Assembly: GCA_013400115.1 (NCBI GenBank)
Contig: VXBP01005607.1
Span: 415,482 to 479,481 of the forward strand
Direction: 5' to 3'
Source: Rhinopomastus cyanomelas
Lineage: Eukaryota > Chordata > Aves > Bucerotiformes > Rhinopomastidae
DNA: 64,000 nucleotides
Both the position numbers and the translations under genes were made by a program. Positions 1 through 11,520 of the stretch are shown one piece after another (position 1 is the first letter of the stretch; the number at the start of each line of letters is the position of its first letter). Under the pieces are notes generated by a model. It was not told where the DNA came from and did no database searches. It saw nothing but the letters and a program-made list of their open reading frames with translations.

Positions 1-2536
1 TTTTTCCAGTGAGTCACTAGAATGGCTGTAAGAAGCTTATCTTTTGGGCTACTACTTTGCACAGTCTTGCAGGAGACAGGCTGGTTTCCTCGTCTTGACT
101 TCCCGCTGACAGAAACAGGGAGTGCACAAAACTGAGCAGTTTCTTGTAAGGAAGAAGGAAATGGAATCGTAACTTAGTGTTACACAAGAGCAGCTCCATC
201 CAGAAGATGGCAAGCACGCCACCAGAGGCTGGTGGAACAAGGACAGAAAGCAGCTGCCTAGGAATGCCAGGAGCTCAAAGAACCTTTATTTGCTCAAATG
301 GCTTTTCCAAAATTCATTGGGATGTACTATGCCTTACACAATTTTAGTTCACCGGAAACGATTTCACCACCAATATACTTCATCCAAGGCTATGAGCAAT
401 TCCACATTTGTCACCAATGCTCTATGCGCGGAACACCCAGCAACAAGCCCACCCTACCTTGCAATAGACAGGAAGCATATAGTCATGTATCTTATAGCAA
501 TGTGTTTCTCACAGAGGGCGGAGTGTGGAGAAGACATCGTCCCTGAAAACAGTGCACAATGTGAGCCTAGTACCGTGAGATGAAAGGTCTACTTCACTAC
601 AAATGAATTGACAATAAACCTGAATAAATATCCCAAACTGTGCCTTTCAAAAGTTGAACAACCACTGGGATAACAAGGACTGGCATCAAAGGAATCTTAA
701 GGTGATGTTCACCATCGATCTTGAGCAACAAGGCCATAGTATTCGTCCTTAAGTCCCAACAGTGGAGCAGATTCTCTGCACTTCTGTACGTTTGCTTTCT
801 GTTCTCTAAAAAGAATTTCAAATTACCTTCTCTCAAGAACTACTAAGATTATTTTATGCACTACAGCTACCACTTTGGTTTCAGTATCTCCAGCTGCTGA
901 AAGCCCAAGGTGTTAAATGGCCTGATGCTCCTCACTGAACAATGCCTGCCCACCTCTGCCCAGCTCCTAGAGTGTCAGGGAAGGGAAGAGTCCAGACAAG
1001 CAGAGAAGCATCACTGCTTATCCAAACTGGATTATTGTATGCGGTCTCACTACAAAGGTCTGAACAACACAAAGATACAACTGAGGTTTTATCCTCACCC
1101 AGCCACTCATGAAGGCCTGCAGAAGGGTCAGAGCAGACATGTTCTTTCCCAGAGAATGCTGTGCCAGTTTTTTGGCAATAAAACTTCCCAAATTCAGCGC
1201 TGCCCAGTGCATATTTCCATGCACTGACTCACCCTGGGAGCAGCAGGAGAGCTCTGACTCACAAGGACAATGTTAACTCTGAGCACCACCAGCCAGGGCA
1301 GGGAAACACCTTTCCCTCAGCAGGTGATGGCAGACTCTGGGAGACCCATCACACAAATGCACATCTCACATGAGAAGACTCAAAAGAGACATTCAGCTCT
1401 GCTATGAAAAAACAAATCACTATGGGCAGGTCCTCCAAGTGACAAGGATGGGTTTGCAGTGATCTACCACAACCTTTGTGAGCTCCATGCAGGCATCAGC
1501 CCATTATTCTCCTCCCATCTTCTCAGCACCACTAGGGGATCCTGTCCTGCCATGGTCCATGCAGAGACACCACTGGCTGCCATTTCCCACCCCAGGCACT
1601 GCCCTGTAAAGGCAAAGGCTTTCCAGCCCTTCCACAGCACCTTGGTCTTCTCACACAGCATCAGCAGGAGTTGCAGTGCTTCCCCTGTCATTTTGGGGGC
1701 ATTTTGAGGCCCTCTGGTGCTCTGCACCAGTAGTGATGGGAAAAATGATCAGGCAGTACCACATTTAATAACAGTAATAATTAAAAGCAGACCCTGTCGG
1801 GAGAAAGCCATTGCTGACAGCTGAAGTGACTGAGAGGAAACACTGGCACAGCAAGTGCCAACATGAAGGCCCCAGCTCGGGGACTGTGGGCTGAGAGGAG
1901 CCTAAATCTGATTGATTTTAGCTAAGCTTCAATGTTTTTGAAAGATAAAGGTTAACAAGAAGCTGAATTTTAAAAATTGTTGACATTGCATAGAGATTTA
2001 AGGAAATCAATACGCAAGATGTTTTAAGGCCAAGACATGTTGTTAGACATTCTATTTTTACTTTATTGTCTCAATGAAAGCCATGTTGTTTTCAACAAAT
2101 AAAAGTGAATTTCCCAGTGTGAACACAAAGGAACTTCAAGAAGTTAGCAAGCAATTCCATTAAAATTCTAACAGTCTCTTTGGCCTCACATAGACTTTGA
2201 ATATAGAACTATTCATCAGTCATGTGAATGACTACAAAGTTGGCTCACCACAAAAATAAACCATGTTTACAATTAAAACAACAGCAAGGCTTTACATTAA
2301 AAGGCTTCTGCAGTGTTGCCTGACATTCATGGAAGCTGAAGTGTCTACACTTCCTTAATGGTTCATGCACTGGAGAGCAACAGAAGGCCTCTGCACTTCT
2401 GGCAGGTCAAAGTGGTGCTCCAGGTCCACATGAGTCAAGCCTGGGAAGGCCTCTAGGCAGAGAAAGCTCATTTTCTGCTCAGAAACACCTATGAGGACTA
2501 GCATTGATAAGTTAAAACTGCTTTAATTAGGCTAAG
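1..2536. other. Unique non-coding sequence
   Basis: No transposon, RNA gene or convincing exon was recognised. Composition is mildly AT-rich, with a somewhat more GC-rich part around 1240-1740 that holds one CTCF-like motif (listed separately). Open frames here are short, overlap on both strands and show no family motif. It could be intron or intergenic DNA. Confidence 0.6.
1708..1721 (-). promoter_or_regulatory. CTCF-like core motif
   Basis: The plus strand reads GGCCCTCTGGTGCT, so the minus strand reads AGCACCAGAGGGCC. This resembles the vertebrate CTCF core CCACNAGRGGGCGC, lacking the usual CG near its end. It is a motif match only; occupancy cannot be judged from sequence. Confidence 0.3.
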
Positions 2537-2678
2537 GCAAGATGAAACCTCATGCAGTTTGCATGGGTCCAGTTCTCAGGTCTGTCAAGGTCCCTCTGGA
2601 TGGCTTCCCTTCCCTCCAGCGTGTCAACCACCAGACAGAGTTTAGCATTGACAGCAAACTTGCTGAGGAGACACTCTG
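2537..2678 (-). mobile_element. Ancient CR1 reverse-transcriptase relic
   Basis: Read on the minus strand, one frame is clearly CR1-like over about 45 codons, including LSKFA, then VVDTLEGREAIQRDLDR, then HANCMRF. This part of CR1 ORF2 surrounds the reverse-transcriptase catalytic FADD box. Here the box reads FAVN, so both catalytic aspartates are lost. Flanking sequence on both sides no longer resembles CR1, so this is a small old fragment, diverged in DNA but still readable in protein. Confidence 0.75.
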
Positions 2679-5010
2679 TGGAAGGGCTTGTTTGCTTTGC
2701 TGTTTCAAAACAAACTAATAAATGAATCCACTGGCAACAGAATGTTTCTGTGGGTTAAACAGACACCTGCCTTTCAGCATCAGCTCAACATAACTGCATT
2801 GCTGCCAGGCTTAGCTCACAATATTTAACTACACTTCCTTTGAACTCTCCATATAAGACCAATATGGTGGAAGTGTGACTGCATTGCAAAAGAAAATAAG
2901 ACCATCAGCCCCTTCCTATTCCTGTTCCTAAATACATTTACTAAGTGAAATGGCTCCTTCTCTATTCAATGTGGGTTTTAGCTGCTTTTAATATTCTTTA
3001 GTGCAGTGTTGGTTTGCTCACAGTGTGGTATTGATTTCCAGTGAGAAGCAGCAAAATGCCTAGTAATTCCTCTGTAATTTATTCTAGCTCTAAAGCTTTT
3101 CCCTACAGTCAGTGGACTCCCAAACAGCTTTGTCAAAATGAAGACAACCATCTTGTATGACAGAAAACTGTGGGAAAGGTGGCAGGAATTACAGAGTATG
3201 GAAATAAACACCTTAAACAAACCACCTCAGTGGGAGACTCGCATTGTCTGCCAATGAGCTGCAGACAAGATGCTTAGAAAAGCCCTATAACAAAGAAAAA
3301 GCTGCATCTTGTTCCAGGGTTCCCATGTCAGCACTAATCCCGAAGCCAGAAACACCAGTTACTTTTCTTTTGCTTTTCTTGTTTCTGAGGAGGAGGAGGA
3401 GTTGAAATCAAAACAAGGTATCTGAAGACTGCTTTCACAGCTAGTTGAAATTTGTCCATGCAAAGTACTAACGGCAAAACACTGGGATAGAAGGTGTCTT
3501 GTTTGTGTTTTGAAAGGGGTAACAGGAGTCCTGCAAAGTGGCCGAATCCTAAAGAGTTTCAGACATTCCTTACCTCTCCATTGGCAAGCTTGGCTTCCTG
3601 AGCTGATGCAATCTATGAGGTAATTAGCCTTGCTTAAATCTTTCCCTGATCAGATCTAACTGTTCCTCCCCCACGCACACTTTAAAACCACTTTAGTAAC
3701 CAGACTGACAGCTGTCAAAAATGCCCTCTGTGCTGCCTTGGGAAGCAAATTTCAACACAAGCAGGCAGAACATTTTTATCATTGTGCCACTGGGTTAAAT
3801 GCCTCCAGCTTCCAATCTGAAGGCATGTACTAGTGCATCTTCCCAGTACAGGGTGAGACCCAAGTACTTCAACAATGCATCTGATAGAGTGGGCTGAGGA
3901 AGGCAGGCACAGGAAGGTACAACTCTAACACTCCTTAATCTAAATCAGTGGACTAGGACAAGAGGCAGAGTGCATCGCGGTCATGATGCGGTCTGAGGTA
4001 GTGTCTGCTGAAAAGACAATAGTGCATTCTCCATGTCCATGCAATAAATGGCCTCTTCTCTACAGCTACCAGCTAAGATTATAAATCAGCATGTTTTGCA
4101 ATATTAGAAGCCACTCCAGCTGCAAAGAAACCAAGATCATAAATACTTTCCAATGCACAGCACCAGGCAGTAGCGAGGCTTTCCTGAGAACATTAGACAG
4201 CTGTAAAATAGCTGCTGCAAATTTAGTTTCTATTGCAAGGGATGGAAAAGACCTGTATGAACTATTTAACAGCTCAAGCCAGTAAGACCCACGGGGAAAA
4301 CATTCAGCCCTTAACTAAAGATTTTAACACTTTCTTAAAAAGATTATGTTTTATATTTTTTGTGATGTTTTTGAATGGAATTAAGACAAAAACTTGGGCT
4401 GAAGATCATCTCCAGATTTCATCTCCCTGCTGCTATTAATGCACATTAGCTTCACAGTGGAATACAGTTTGAGGTATTTGTCAAAGGAATCAGCATACTA
4501 ACCAGAGGTCTGGGGAATCCACACACTAGCTCCTCTCACATAAGCATCATGAAAACATTGTTTAAGTGTGTGTGAAAAAATAAACTATCTCCACCCGATT
4601 GCTTCATTTATGAGAAAGGAAAGCAGACTGCTATTTCCACACTTCAACAACTGCTGCAGTTTCCCTCTTGTGCTCCCCATGCAAAAATCCATCTCTGCCG
4701 TGCACTAGAGCTGGTTATTTAAGAGCAAGTGTAGTGTGGAAGGGGAAAGGAATACTGTAGTGCCTGCCATGACCACTAAGGGATCCTCAAATTGCCTACC
4801 AGTGACCAACTGCTGCAATTGTTGTTTGGTGCTTTCGCTGACACTTAGACTGCAAATGTGACAAGAGCACATGATGAAATCTGAATGGCTGCCATCGGTG
4901 AAAGAACCACAGTTCTTTTCCCTAAGTCCAGTAATGCTTAACATGAACCAAGAAGGGAGTGTACCAACTGGACTACAGCTAGTACAGGCAGCAATAAGCT
5001 ATGCTATGCA

Positions 5011-5056
5011 TCTCTAAGGTCTCTAAGAACCTCTAAGACAGGCAGGGTCTCTAAGA
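5011..5056. repeat. Short CTCTAAG interspersed tandem repeat
   Basis: The heptamer CTCTAAG occurs four times within 46 bases with spacers of 3 to 12 bases. This looks like local slippage rather than a mobile element. Confidence 0.6.
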
Positions 5057-5907
5057 AGTAAAGCAGATGTGAGAGTTTCATGGGCTCAGTTGAACAGATC
5101 AGGAGTTGATCTGGAATACTTTATGCTTTCCTGCCTCTTACAGCAAATCCAAACACAGTCCTGGTCTCCAGCACAACCAGGACACTCTAGTCTTGTTTTC
5201 TGTTCAGCAATAAAGATCTTTATACAAGAAGCAGATTCATTCCTCCAGGTTTAAAGCAAAGGCAACAAAGAATTGTCATGGGGGGAAAAAATGCACATGA
5301 AACATTGTGTTAACCCACTAATGGTAAAGTTTATCTGAAAGAAAATTATTAACCAGAGTTAATTTTGGTCCAAATTTTAAATAACAGAGCAAATGTTCAG
5401 CACTGGGCTCATATCAAAGGCTACAGGTTCCATTTCCAGCTCAGCCACAGGCTGCTTGGCAGTCCCAACAAACTCATCTGTTTTCATAACTCACTTTAGT
5501 TTTTAATTTTCTTTACATCTCAACCCTTCTTCGGTTTGCTGTGGGTAAAACTAACCGACACTCCTTATGGTACATTCTATTTGCTGGCACGACCAAGTAT
5601 CTGCAGACAGTTAGACGTGAGGGTAACTGTACTTTAAAACTTCTTTTCAGAGTTACAACAACAAGCAATTAATCTACGTGACTACAAGTGGTATTAAGAC
5701 AGGCACACTTTGCAGTGAACCAATGTAAATAAAACCACAAAGAACTCAAAGTTATAAGGTACAACACTGAGGAGAACATGCAAGAGATTCTGACCTGACA
5801 ATGGATGTAATACTAGCCATTGCCTCCATCCAGGCATTCACCAACCTACAAGTGCTTGGAGCCAACAAAACAGCATGACAGGGTGGGTGGGGAGGATGAC
5901 ACCCAAG

Positions 5908-5926
5908 ACCACCACCACCACCCCCC
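5908..5926. repeat. ACC microsatellite
   Basis: A short run of ACC/CAC triplets passes into a C tract. It is a simple repeat with no coding context. Confidence 0.7.
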
Positions 5927-7267
5927 TGAAAATCAAAGAGAGGTACTCAGTTTGAGTTCACTGCTATGTCCCTGGCAGAATGTCTGCTGAAGCACTGCAG
6001 AGAATTTTATAGGCCTAGAGGAGACACTGAAGAAATACAAACAAATCAGTGAATGCCAGCAGTGAGAGATAAACAGTTTCAAATGCTCCACACAAGCAGA
6101 ATCACTTTGCAACCAGATTCATTGCCAAGATGAAGACTTGGAAGGCTTCTGTCAGATGATTTCTAATTAGAGTGCTTTATGAAAACACAGGGGATACAGT
6201 AAGCCTTGATGAGAAAAACCAGTGTATGTATAGCCTCATCATCCTCGAGTGAAAAGCACCGTGGCAAGTGCTAGTTGTTATGGGTATGTCTGCATAAGTA
6301 ATGGGTGTTATTACATCTGACCTTCAGTTTGCATTTATTTTGTACTGGAGGGTGTGGGGGTGTGTAGAGAGTTTTATGTTTTCAACTTTCATCTGTCACA
6401 AAATCCTGACATGTTCTTACACTGTGTGACTGAAAAAATACCTCCACATGATGAGTTTAATGTAAAACCTGAGGAATAAAATATGGTATTTAGAAGACTT
6501 CTAAGGCTTTGAAAACTGCACTGATGATTGTCCTTTTAATCAGTTTGTGTATTGCTCAGAACAGTAAGAACTATTTGTTGATAAGTAATTAATATAAGCT
6601 GTTCCTCACTGAGTACACACCATTAAATGTGAATACTTCTCATAGCAGAACAGATACACAACTCATTGCTGTGTTCCTTGTGTCAACTGACATATTCTAA
6701 GAGCTGTTTTTCTGATGACTGATGCTGTAGTGGGGAAAAAACCTCAGCCAAGCATCACTGCTGACCTCACAGTCACGAGGCACAGCAAGTTAGAGATACC
6801 ATCACATTCTATACATTCTCCTTTACGTATAACGGTTGGAGGAATGACTCTAAGGACCAGAAGACTCAACTATCAGAACAAACCCTCAATCAGTTGTGGT
6901 TTTAATACCTGGTAAGGCAAGATACACATCAGAAAGCAGGTATGTGGCTTTGCTGGGTTTTGGGGGTTGGGGTTTTTTTAAAGTAAATTTCAATTTTGGC
7001 AAGAAAACTCCTAGTTAGTAATGTGGGAGTTTTCTGTTAGACTGGTAAATCTGGCAGCTCTGCAAAGAGCTGGTTTACATGGGTTGCATCTTTACATGAA
7101 AACTACAATGTACTTTATCTGAAAGAAAAATAAGCTATGTAGACTCCAGATACGCAAACCATTTATCAAATGAAAAACCAGGTTCCTAAATTTCTAGCCC
7201 AGTGAAGCCAAGTTCACAAGTTTGACTTGTTGAGCCTGTGTGTAGAGTTTGAGAGCAATGTAGTATG

Positions 7268-7377
7268 GGTATGTTCCTGTGTGACTTGATCTAGGTGATC
7301 TTGCTGTCGTGGGGGAATTGGACTGGATGATCTTTTGAGGTCTCTTCCAATCCTTAATGTTTGGTGATTCTGTGATA
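7268..7377 (+). mobile_element. CR1 3' end, 5'-truncated
   Basis: The segment runs from the CR1 sequence just upstream of the ORF2 stop (ATGTTCCTGTGTGACTTG) through ATTGGACTGGATGATCTTT to a terminal GTGATTCTGTGAT. It is about 110 bp long and several percent diverged. It contains no coding potential of its own. Confidence 0.9.
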
Positions 7378-7832
7378 TAAAGCTCAAAAGACCATAATTT
7401 GAAAAGCACTATACAAAACTAAAACCTTGGCCTGTTTCTTTGGATCTCCATTCTCCTTTAAATCCCAACTTGAGACATTTTTCCTCCTCTACTTCTCTCA
7501 TAATCTGTCAGCAGCCCATAAAGGTAGCTGGTTCTTACACACGTTTTGGTCTGTTGAGAAGAGAGAGATGAGAGAAAGCCTTCAGCTCTTTCAGTATTTA
7601 CAGACTAAGAGACTCCAGTGTCCTACAAGAAGAGCTACAAGGAGGTTATCACAGTATCACAGTATCATCTTTCAACCTCTTCAATAAACAGCCTTTGATC
7701 AAGTCAAAGGTTTAGAAACTTTTGTTTCTTCACAAGATCTTAACAAACATCTATGAGGCTAAAACAATGAACAACTTTCAGAGACCTGCAACTTGGCCAA
7801 ACACAAACGTTTGCATTAAATAGTCCTCTTTT
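7378..7832. other. Unique spacer with octamer repeat
   Basis: Mostly featureless. At 7647-7667 the octamer TATCACAG repeats about 2.5 times. It resembles the reverse complement of the CR1 terminal octamer but is not attached to recognisable CR1 sequence, so it may be a CR1 tail remnant or chance. Confidence 0.45.
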
Positions 7833-7971
7833 CACAGAATCACAGAACACTAAGGATTGGAGGGGACCCTGAAAGATCATTTAGTCCTCCCACCACAGCC
7901 AGAACACCTAGATCAAGATGCACAGGAACACATCCAGACCGGTTTTGCACATCTCCAGAGAAGGGGACTCT
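7833..7971 (-). mobile_element. CR1 3' end, 5'-truncated
   Basis: This minus-strand CR1 tail starts with two CACAGAATC octamers, then the GGATTGG and AAAGATCAT blocks, and continues upstream to the CATCTCCAGAGAAGGGGACT region. About 139 bp with scattered substitutions and a small deletion after the AGTCC block. Confidence 0.93.
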
Positions 7972-9390
7972 TAAATCCCAACACTTGCTCAAAAACAAAA
8001 GATACAGATCATCTGAATGAAATTTAATCTTAAAACTTCTTCAACAATATAAAAACAAGGTTTTTTCCTCATTTGCAGTAAAAAAACCCAAACATTGAAC
8101 CTTTTATTCAAAATTACAAAGAACATGTCCAAAGCGTAGAAATGCCAGTCCAAAGGGTTTAGGTATGGAGAGGATATCGGTACCAACGTGTTTGCAATAT
8201 AAAGTAGAAGTTCATTAATAACTACTACTAGAGTTTCTTTATAGATCTCAAGTGGCTTACTACTTAAAAAGTTGTTTGCTGAAGAAGGAACTATGATAAA
8301 CAAATAGCCTTAATGACAAAACAAGAGCATCTTAACAACATGCACACAGAAGGAGATACTATCTAGCAGAATCTTTCTTCTGCTCTACCAAGCGTTTCTT
8401 TAACCCCTCTTTACTTTGAAGCAGAAGTGGAGAGAATAACCTGCCAGATAACTTTGCATCTTATCTACTTAATAGAAGCCAATCTCTTCAGAGAGAGAGA
8501 GAGAGAGAGACAGACCTTTCCAAGCTCAGAATTTCCCAGCTTGGTTTGTCTCAGCCTCTGGCACCATCAGTATCTATTTCTTGTTCTATTTTTCCAAACT
8601 TCCTTCAGCTTCTTTGGCTGCTCCCAGAGTTTGTGTTTTGCAAGAGCTGTAATTTCAGCCACCACGCAGATACAGATCATCTGAAACACTATGTGAAGCA
8701 CAGAGCTGATAAAGGGACAGCAAGTCCTTAGATGCTTGTATTTTCTGTTCACATCTGATGTTTGCATCTGATATTTTGCCAACACAATCAGCTGCACTTC
8801 TGCAATGCAGGATCAACTGAAATATTTTTAATACAAGTCCTACTGTTTTTAAAGCTTTAATACAGTTTCCAAATTACTTGCTACAGAACTAAATTTGCCA
8901 CCATCTATCTATATGGGAAACATGATTGAAATTAATGACAGAAAATGAGGGGTAAAGAAAAATCGGACTAATATGGCAGTAGAATTTGGAATAGGATTTT
9001 TAGCTGCATGAAGGGATTTAGTCAGGAACCACATGGTGGCACATCTGTTAGAAAAGTACTAGCTGCAATACACCACTGAAGGCAGCCAGTCAGAAACAAG
9101 TAAAACACTACTTTTGTTTTTGCAAAAATCACGGCTTCAACTAAAACAAGAATGCTTTTAACAGTTAGTTTAGTTGTGCATTTTAACATTTAGTTATTTG
9201 GTTGTTTTGACCACACACCTCCTCCCCAAAAATCCTTTACAAAAACCCTTAATACATATGGCTCCTCAAACTATCTCAAAGGCACCAAGAAAGTTTAAGC
9301 TAGGAATGTTTGCCTACTGAATCAAACAAACAGAATTCCTGAAAACACCAGTCCCAAAAGACAGTTACTGCTTCCAGGTGGCAGAAAATT
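7972..9390. other. Unique sequence with GA microsatellite
   Basis: No transposon or exon was recognised apart from the dinucleotide run listed separately. Overlapping frames occur on both strands around 8430-8800 without motifs. Confidence 0.55.
8490..8510. repeat. GA dinucleotide microsatellite
   Basis: About ten uninterrupted GA units, followed by CAGAC. It is a plausible polymorphic marker. Confidence 0.9.
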
Positions 9391-9575
9391 CAGAGTCACT
9401 GAATAGTAGGGGTTGGAAAGGATTTCAAGAGATCAAGCCCAACTGCCCTGCTAAAGAAGGTTGGTCTACTGAAAGATCGCATCCAGGATAGTTTTGAAAA
9501 TCTCCAGAGGCTGAGACTCCACAACTTCTGGGCAGCTTGTTCCAATGCCCCAGCAGTTCCAGTGCTCTTTAAGTG
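9391..9575 (-). mobile_element. Old CR1 3' end
   Basis: On the minus strand it carries a diverged CR1 3' region: GTCACTGAATAG at the tail, the GGGGTTGGAAAGGATTTC block, then CTGAGACTCCACAACTTCTG and GGGCAGCTTGTTCC. It differs at many positions and belongs to a different, older subfamily than the common copies in this window. Confidence 0.85.
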
Positions 9576-11442
9576 TTATGGTGGTTCACATGGAGGTTCT
9601 GCCATGTTCTCGGCAATCTCAGGCCCTAATGGACTTTCCACTCCAGTGGCTAAGCACCAGCATTTCTTTACCCCAGCCATCAGACACATCTCACAGCTGT
9701 TTCTGGGAGAGTTCCCTGTTTCAGGAGCTGGTACATTCAGTGTGATTGCTGCAGTCTCACTATGCCTGGAACTTCAGAGACCTGACAAGCTACTGGCATT
9801 CGGCTCCAAGCTCAATCAAAAAATACTGCTGTATGCGAGAACTGCTATAATTCTTGTTTATTTTACCCATTCTAATGTGTTCTCTCCATCTCTCCCTTTC
9901 TCCCCACGTGCTCATAGTAGCTATGCAGTAATTTTCTTACTTCAGAGGAAATCTGAAGACCAAAAAAAAACTCCAATACTAAAATTCAGATCTGTATTCA
10001 GATCTGCCAAATAAATAACGAAATTCAGATCTGCCAAATGAAAAGGTACTTTCACCGAAAGACAAGCCAGACATTTGAATTCTCAAATACAGCCACGACA
10101 GAGAGCAGCTTGCCTGTTCAAACCAGTCTTTTGAGACCTCAGAAAGAAACCAGACAAAATGCTGGTCAGGAACAAAAAGTACAGCAGCAGTGTGCAAGAG
10201 CTCAAGCCTAGAAGACGACCACAAAAAGTGGAGATTAAAGGCTTTCTGAACTTAATAATTTTGCAGAGTATAATTTAACTTAAGTCATTTGAAACAGAGC
10301 ATAAATTTTATCCTTCATTCCCTGTGACTTCTGGCAATCAGAGTATGTACTGTACCAACTACAAATGGAGATCAAATGATGGCAAACTTGTTCATACTTA
10401 GATAGTTTCCCCATCACAAGTTTCATAAGACTAACTATGCAAATTCAATTCTCAGCATGCTAAACACAGGGAAAGATTGCTGCCTGTCACATGGAAATCT
10501 CTTTCTTGCTGTTTCCCACCTAGGATGTAAGGGACAAAGCTATACCATTAAAACAAAAATTAGTTCAGTAAATAAGAGAGGAACGGGGCTGTTTCAAAAC
10601 CATTTTCCAGGTATTTCAGACAGTTAAATGTGTTTTACATGCTGTAGCCTCTGGCATAAGCTTAGAAGAACAAACAGCTTGATCCTGCAACCCTCTTCAC
10701 ACAGCTTAATCTGACTGCCTTTGAGGAGTAACCTAGATAAGAGGATAAACAATGGAGACCCTGTGATGAAATAACTCAGGCAGACAGATATCAAAGCCAA
10801 CACAGCAGTAGAAGAACTAAGTTTAACTGGTTAAGAACTAGGTATAAATAGGACTGAATACATTTGTTTTTAGAACTCTTAGGATGCATTTACGTTCATC
10901 TTTGTGTCTGCCAAGCCACAGTGGCAGCAGAACACAGAAGATGAAGTTAGAGAACTCTCTTATCAGATGCTCCCACTCTCTTGAAATACTCATGGCAGTA
11001 GAGGCAGACTGTGAAATCAGGTACTGCCTTCCCCAAACTGCAAACCAGGCAGCTCTGTAGCATATTGGAAACAGTACAGTTAAAGAAACAGCTGCCATAG
11101 AGGGAAACACAGCTATAGAAACTGAACAGATTTTACTTTTTCATACTATTACTGCTGTCATGCAAAAGGACACTGGAGTCAGACCTCTCCAGCAAAGCAG
11201 TCAAAAATGGAAGCAGTTAATTTGTCATTACTGAGTTTATCAGCCAGGATAAAGTGAAGTGTGCAGGAACTGTCCCCTCTGAAGCCTCAGACAAATGGTA
11301 ATTTGCTCTGTGAAAAGTTTGTGAGGCAAAAACAAGACCTCTGATACACAATACATTGTGGTTAAGAGAGGACAAGGGTGGTGGTGGCAGCTCAGAGAAG
11401 AAGCTTCTGTCTGAGTCAGAACTCACTCAGTTTCAGCTCAGA
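9576..11442. other. Unique sequence
   Basis: Contains the short AGATCT-bearing tandem repeat at 9983-10040 and otherwise nothing recognised. The 150-codon plus-strand frame crossing 9562-10014 begins inside the CR1 copy and has no recognisable domain. Confidence 0.55.
9983..10040. repeat. Imperfect tandem repeat containing AGATCT palindromes
   Basis: The block ATTCAGATCTGCCAAAT occurs twice in near-perfect form and once truncated (ATTCAGATCTGT), all within 58 bases. Each unit carries the palindrome AGATCT. It looks like local duplication. Confidence 0.75.
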
Positions 11443-11520
11443 TCACAGAATCACAGAACATTAGGGATTGGAAAGGACCTCGAAAGATCATCTAGTCCAA
11501 TTCCCCCACCAGAGCAGGAT
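11443..11520 (-). mobile_element. CR1 3' end, about 78 bp
   Basis: A clean CR1 tail starting with two octamers and truncated just after CCAGAGCAGGAT. This breakpoint lies at the far side of the conserved CCTGC/GCAGG inverted repeat in the CR1 3' region. Divergence is low. Confidence 0.95.

Larger units (their letters stand above)
2679..7267. other. Unique AT-rich sequence with small simple repeats
   Basis: No CR1 copy or exon was seen in this 4.6-kb stretch. It holds small low-complexity tracts: a GAG run near 3388-3402, four spaced CTCTAAG units at 5011-5056, and an ACC run at 5908-5926. Open frames are short and unsupported. Confidence 0.6.

Noticed and set aside
9562..10014. 150-codon plus-strand open frame
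   Set aside because: The longest frame in the left part, but it starts inside an old CR1 copy and ends in a tandem repeat. It has no domain, and frames of this length are expected a few times by chance in 64 kb on six frames.
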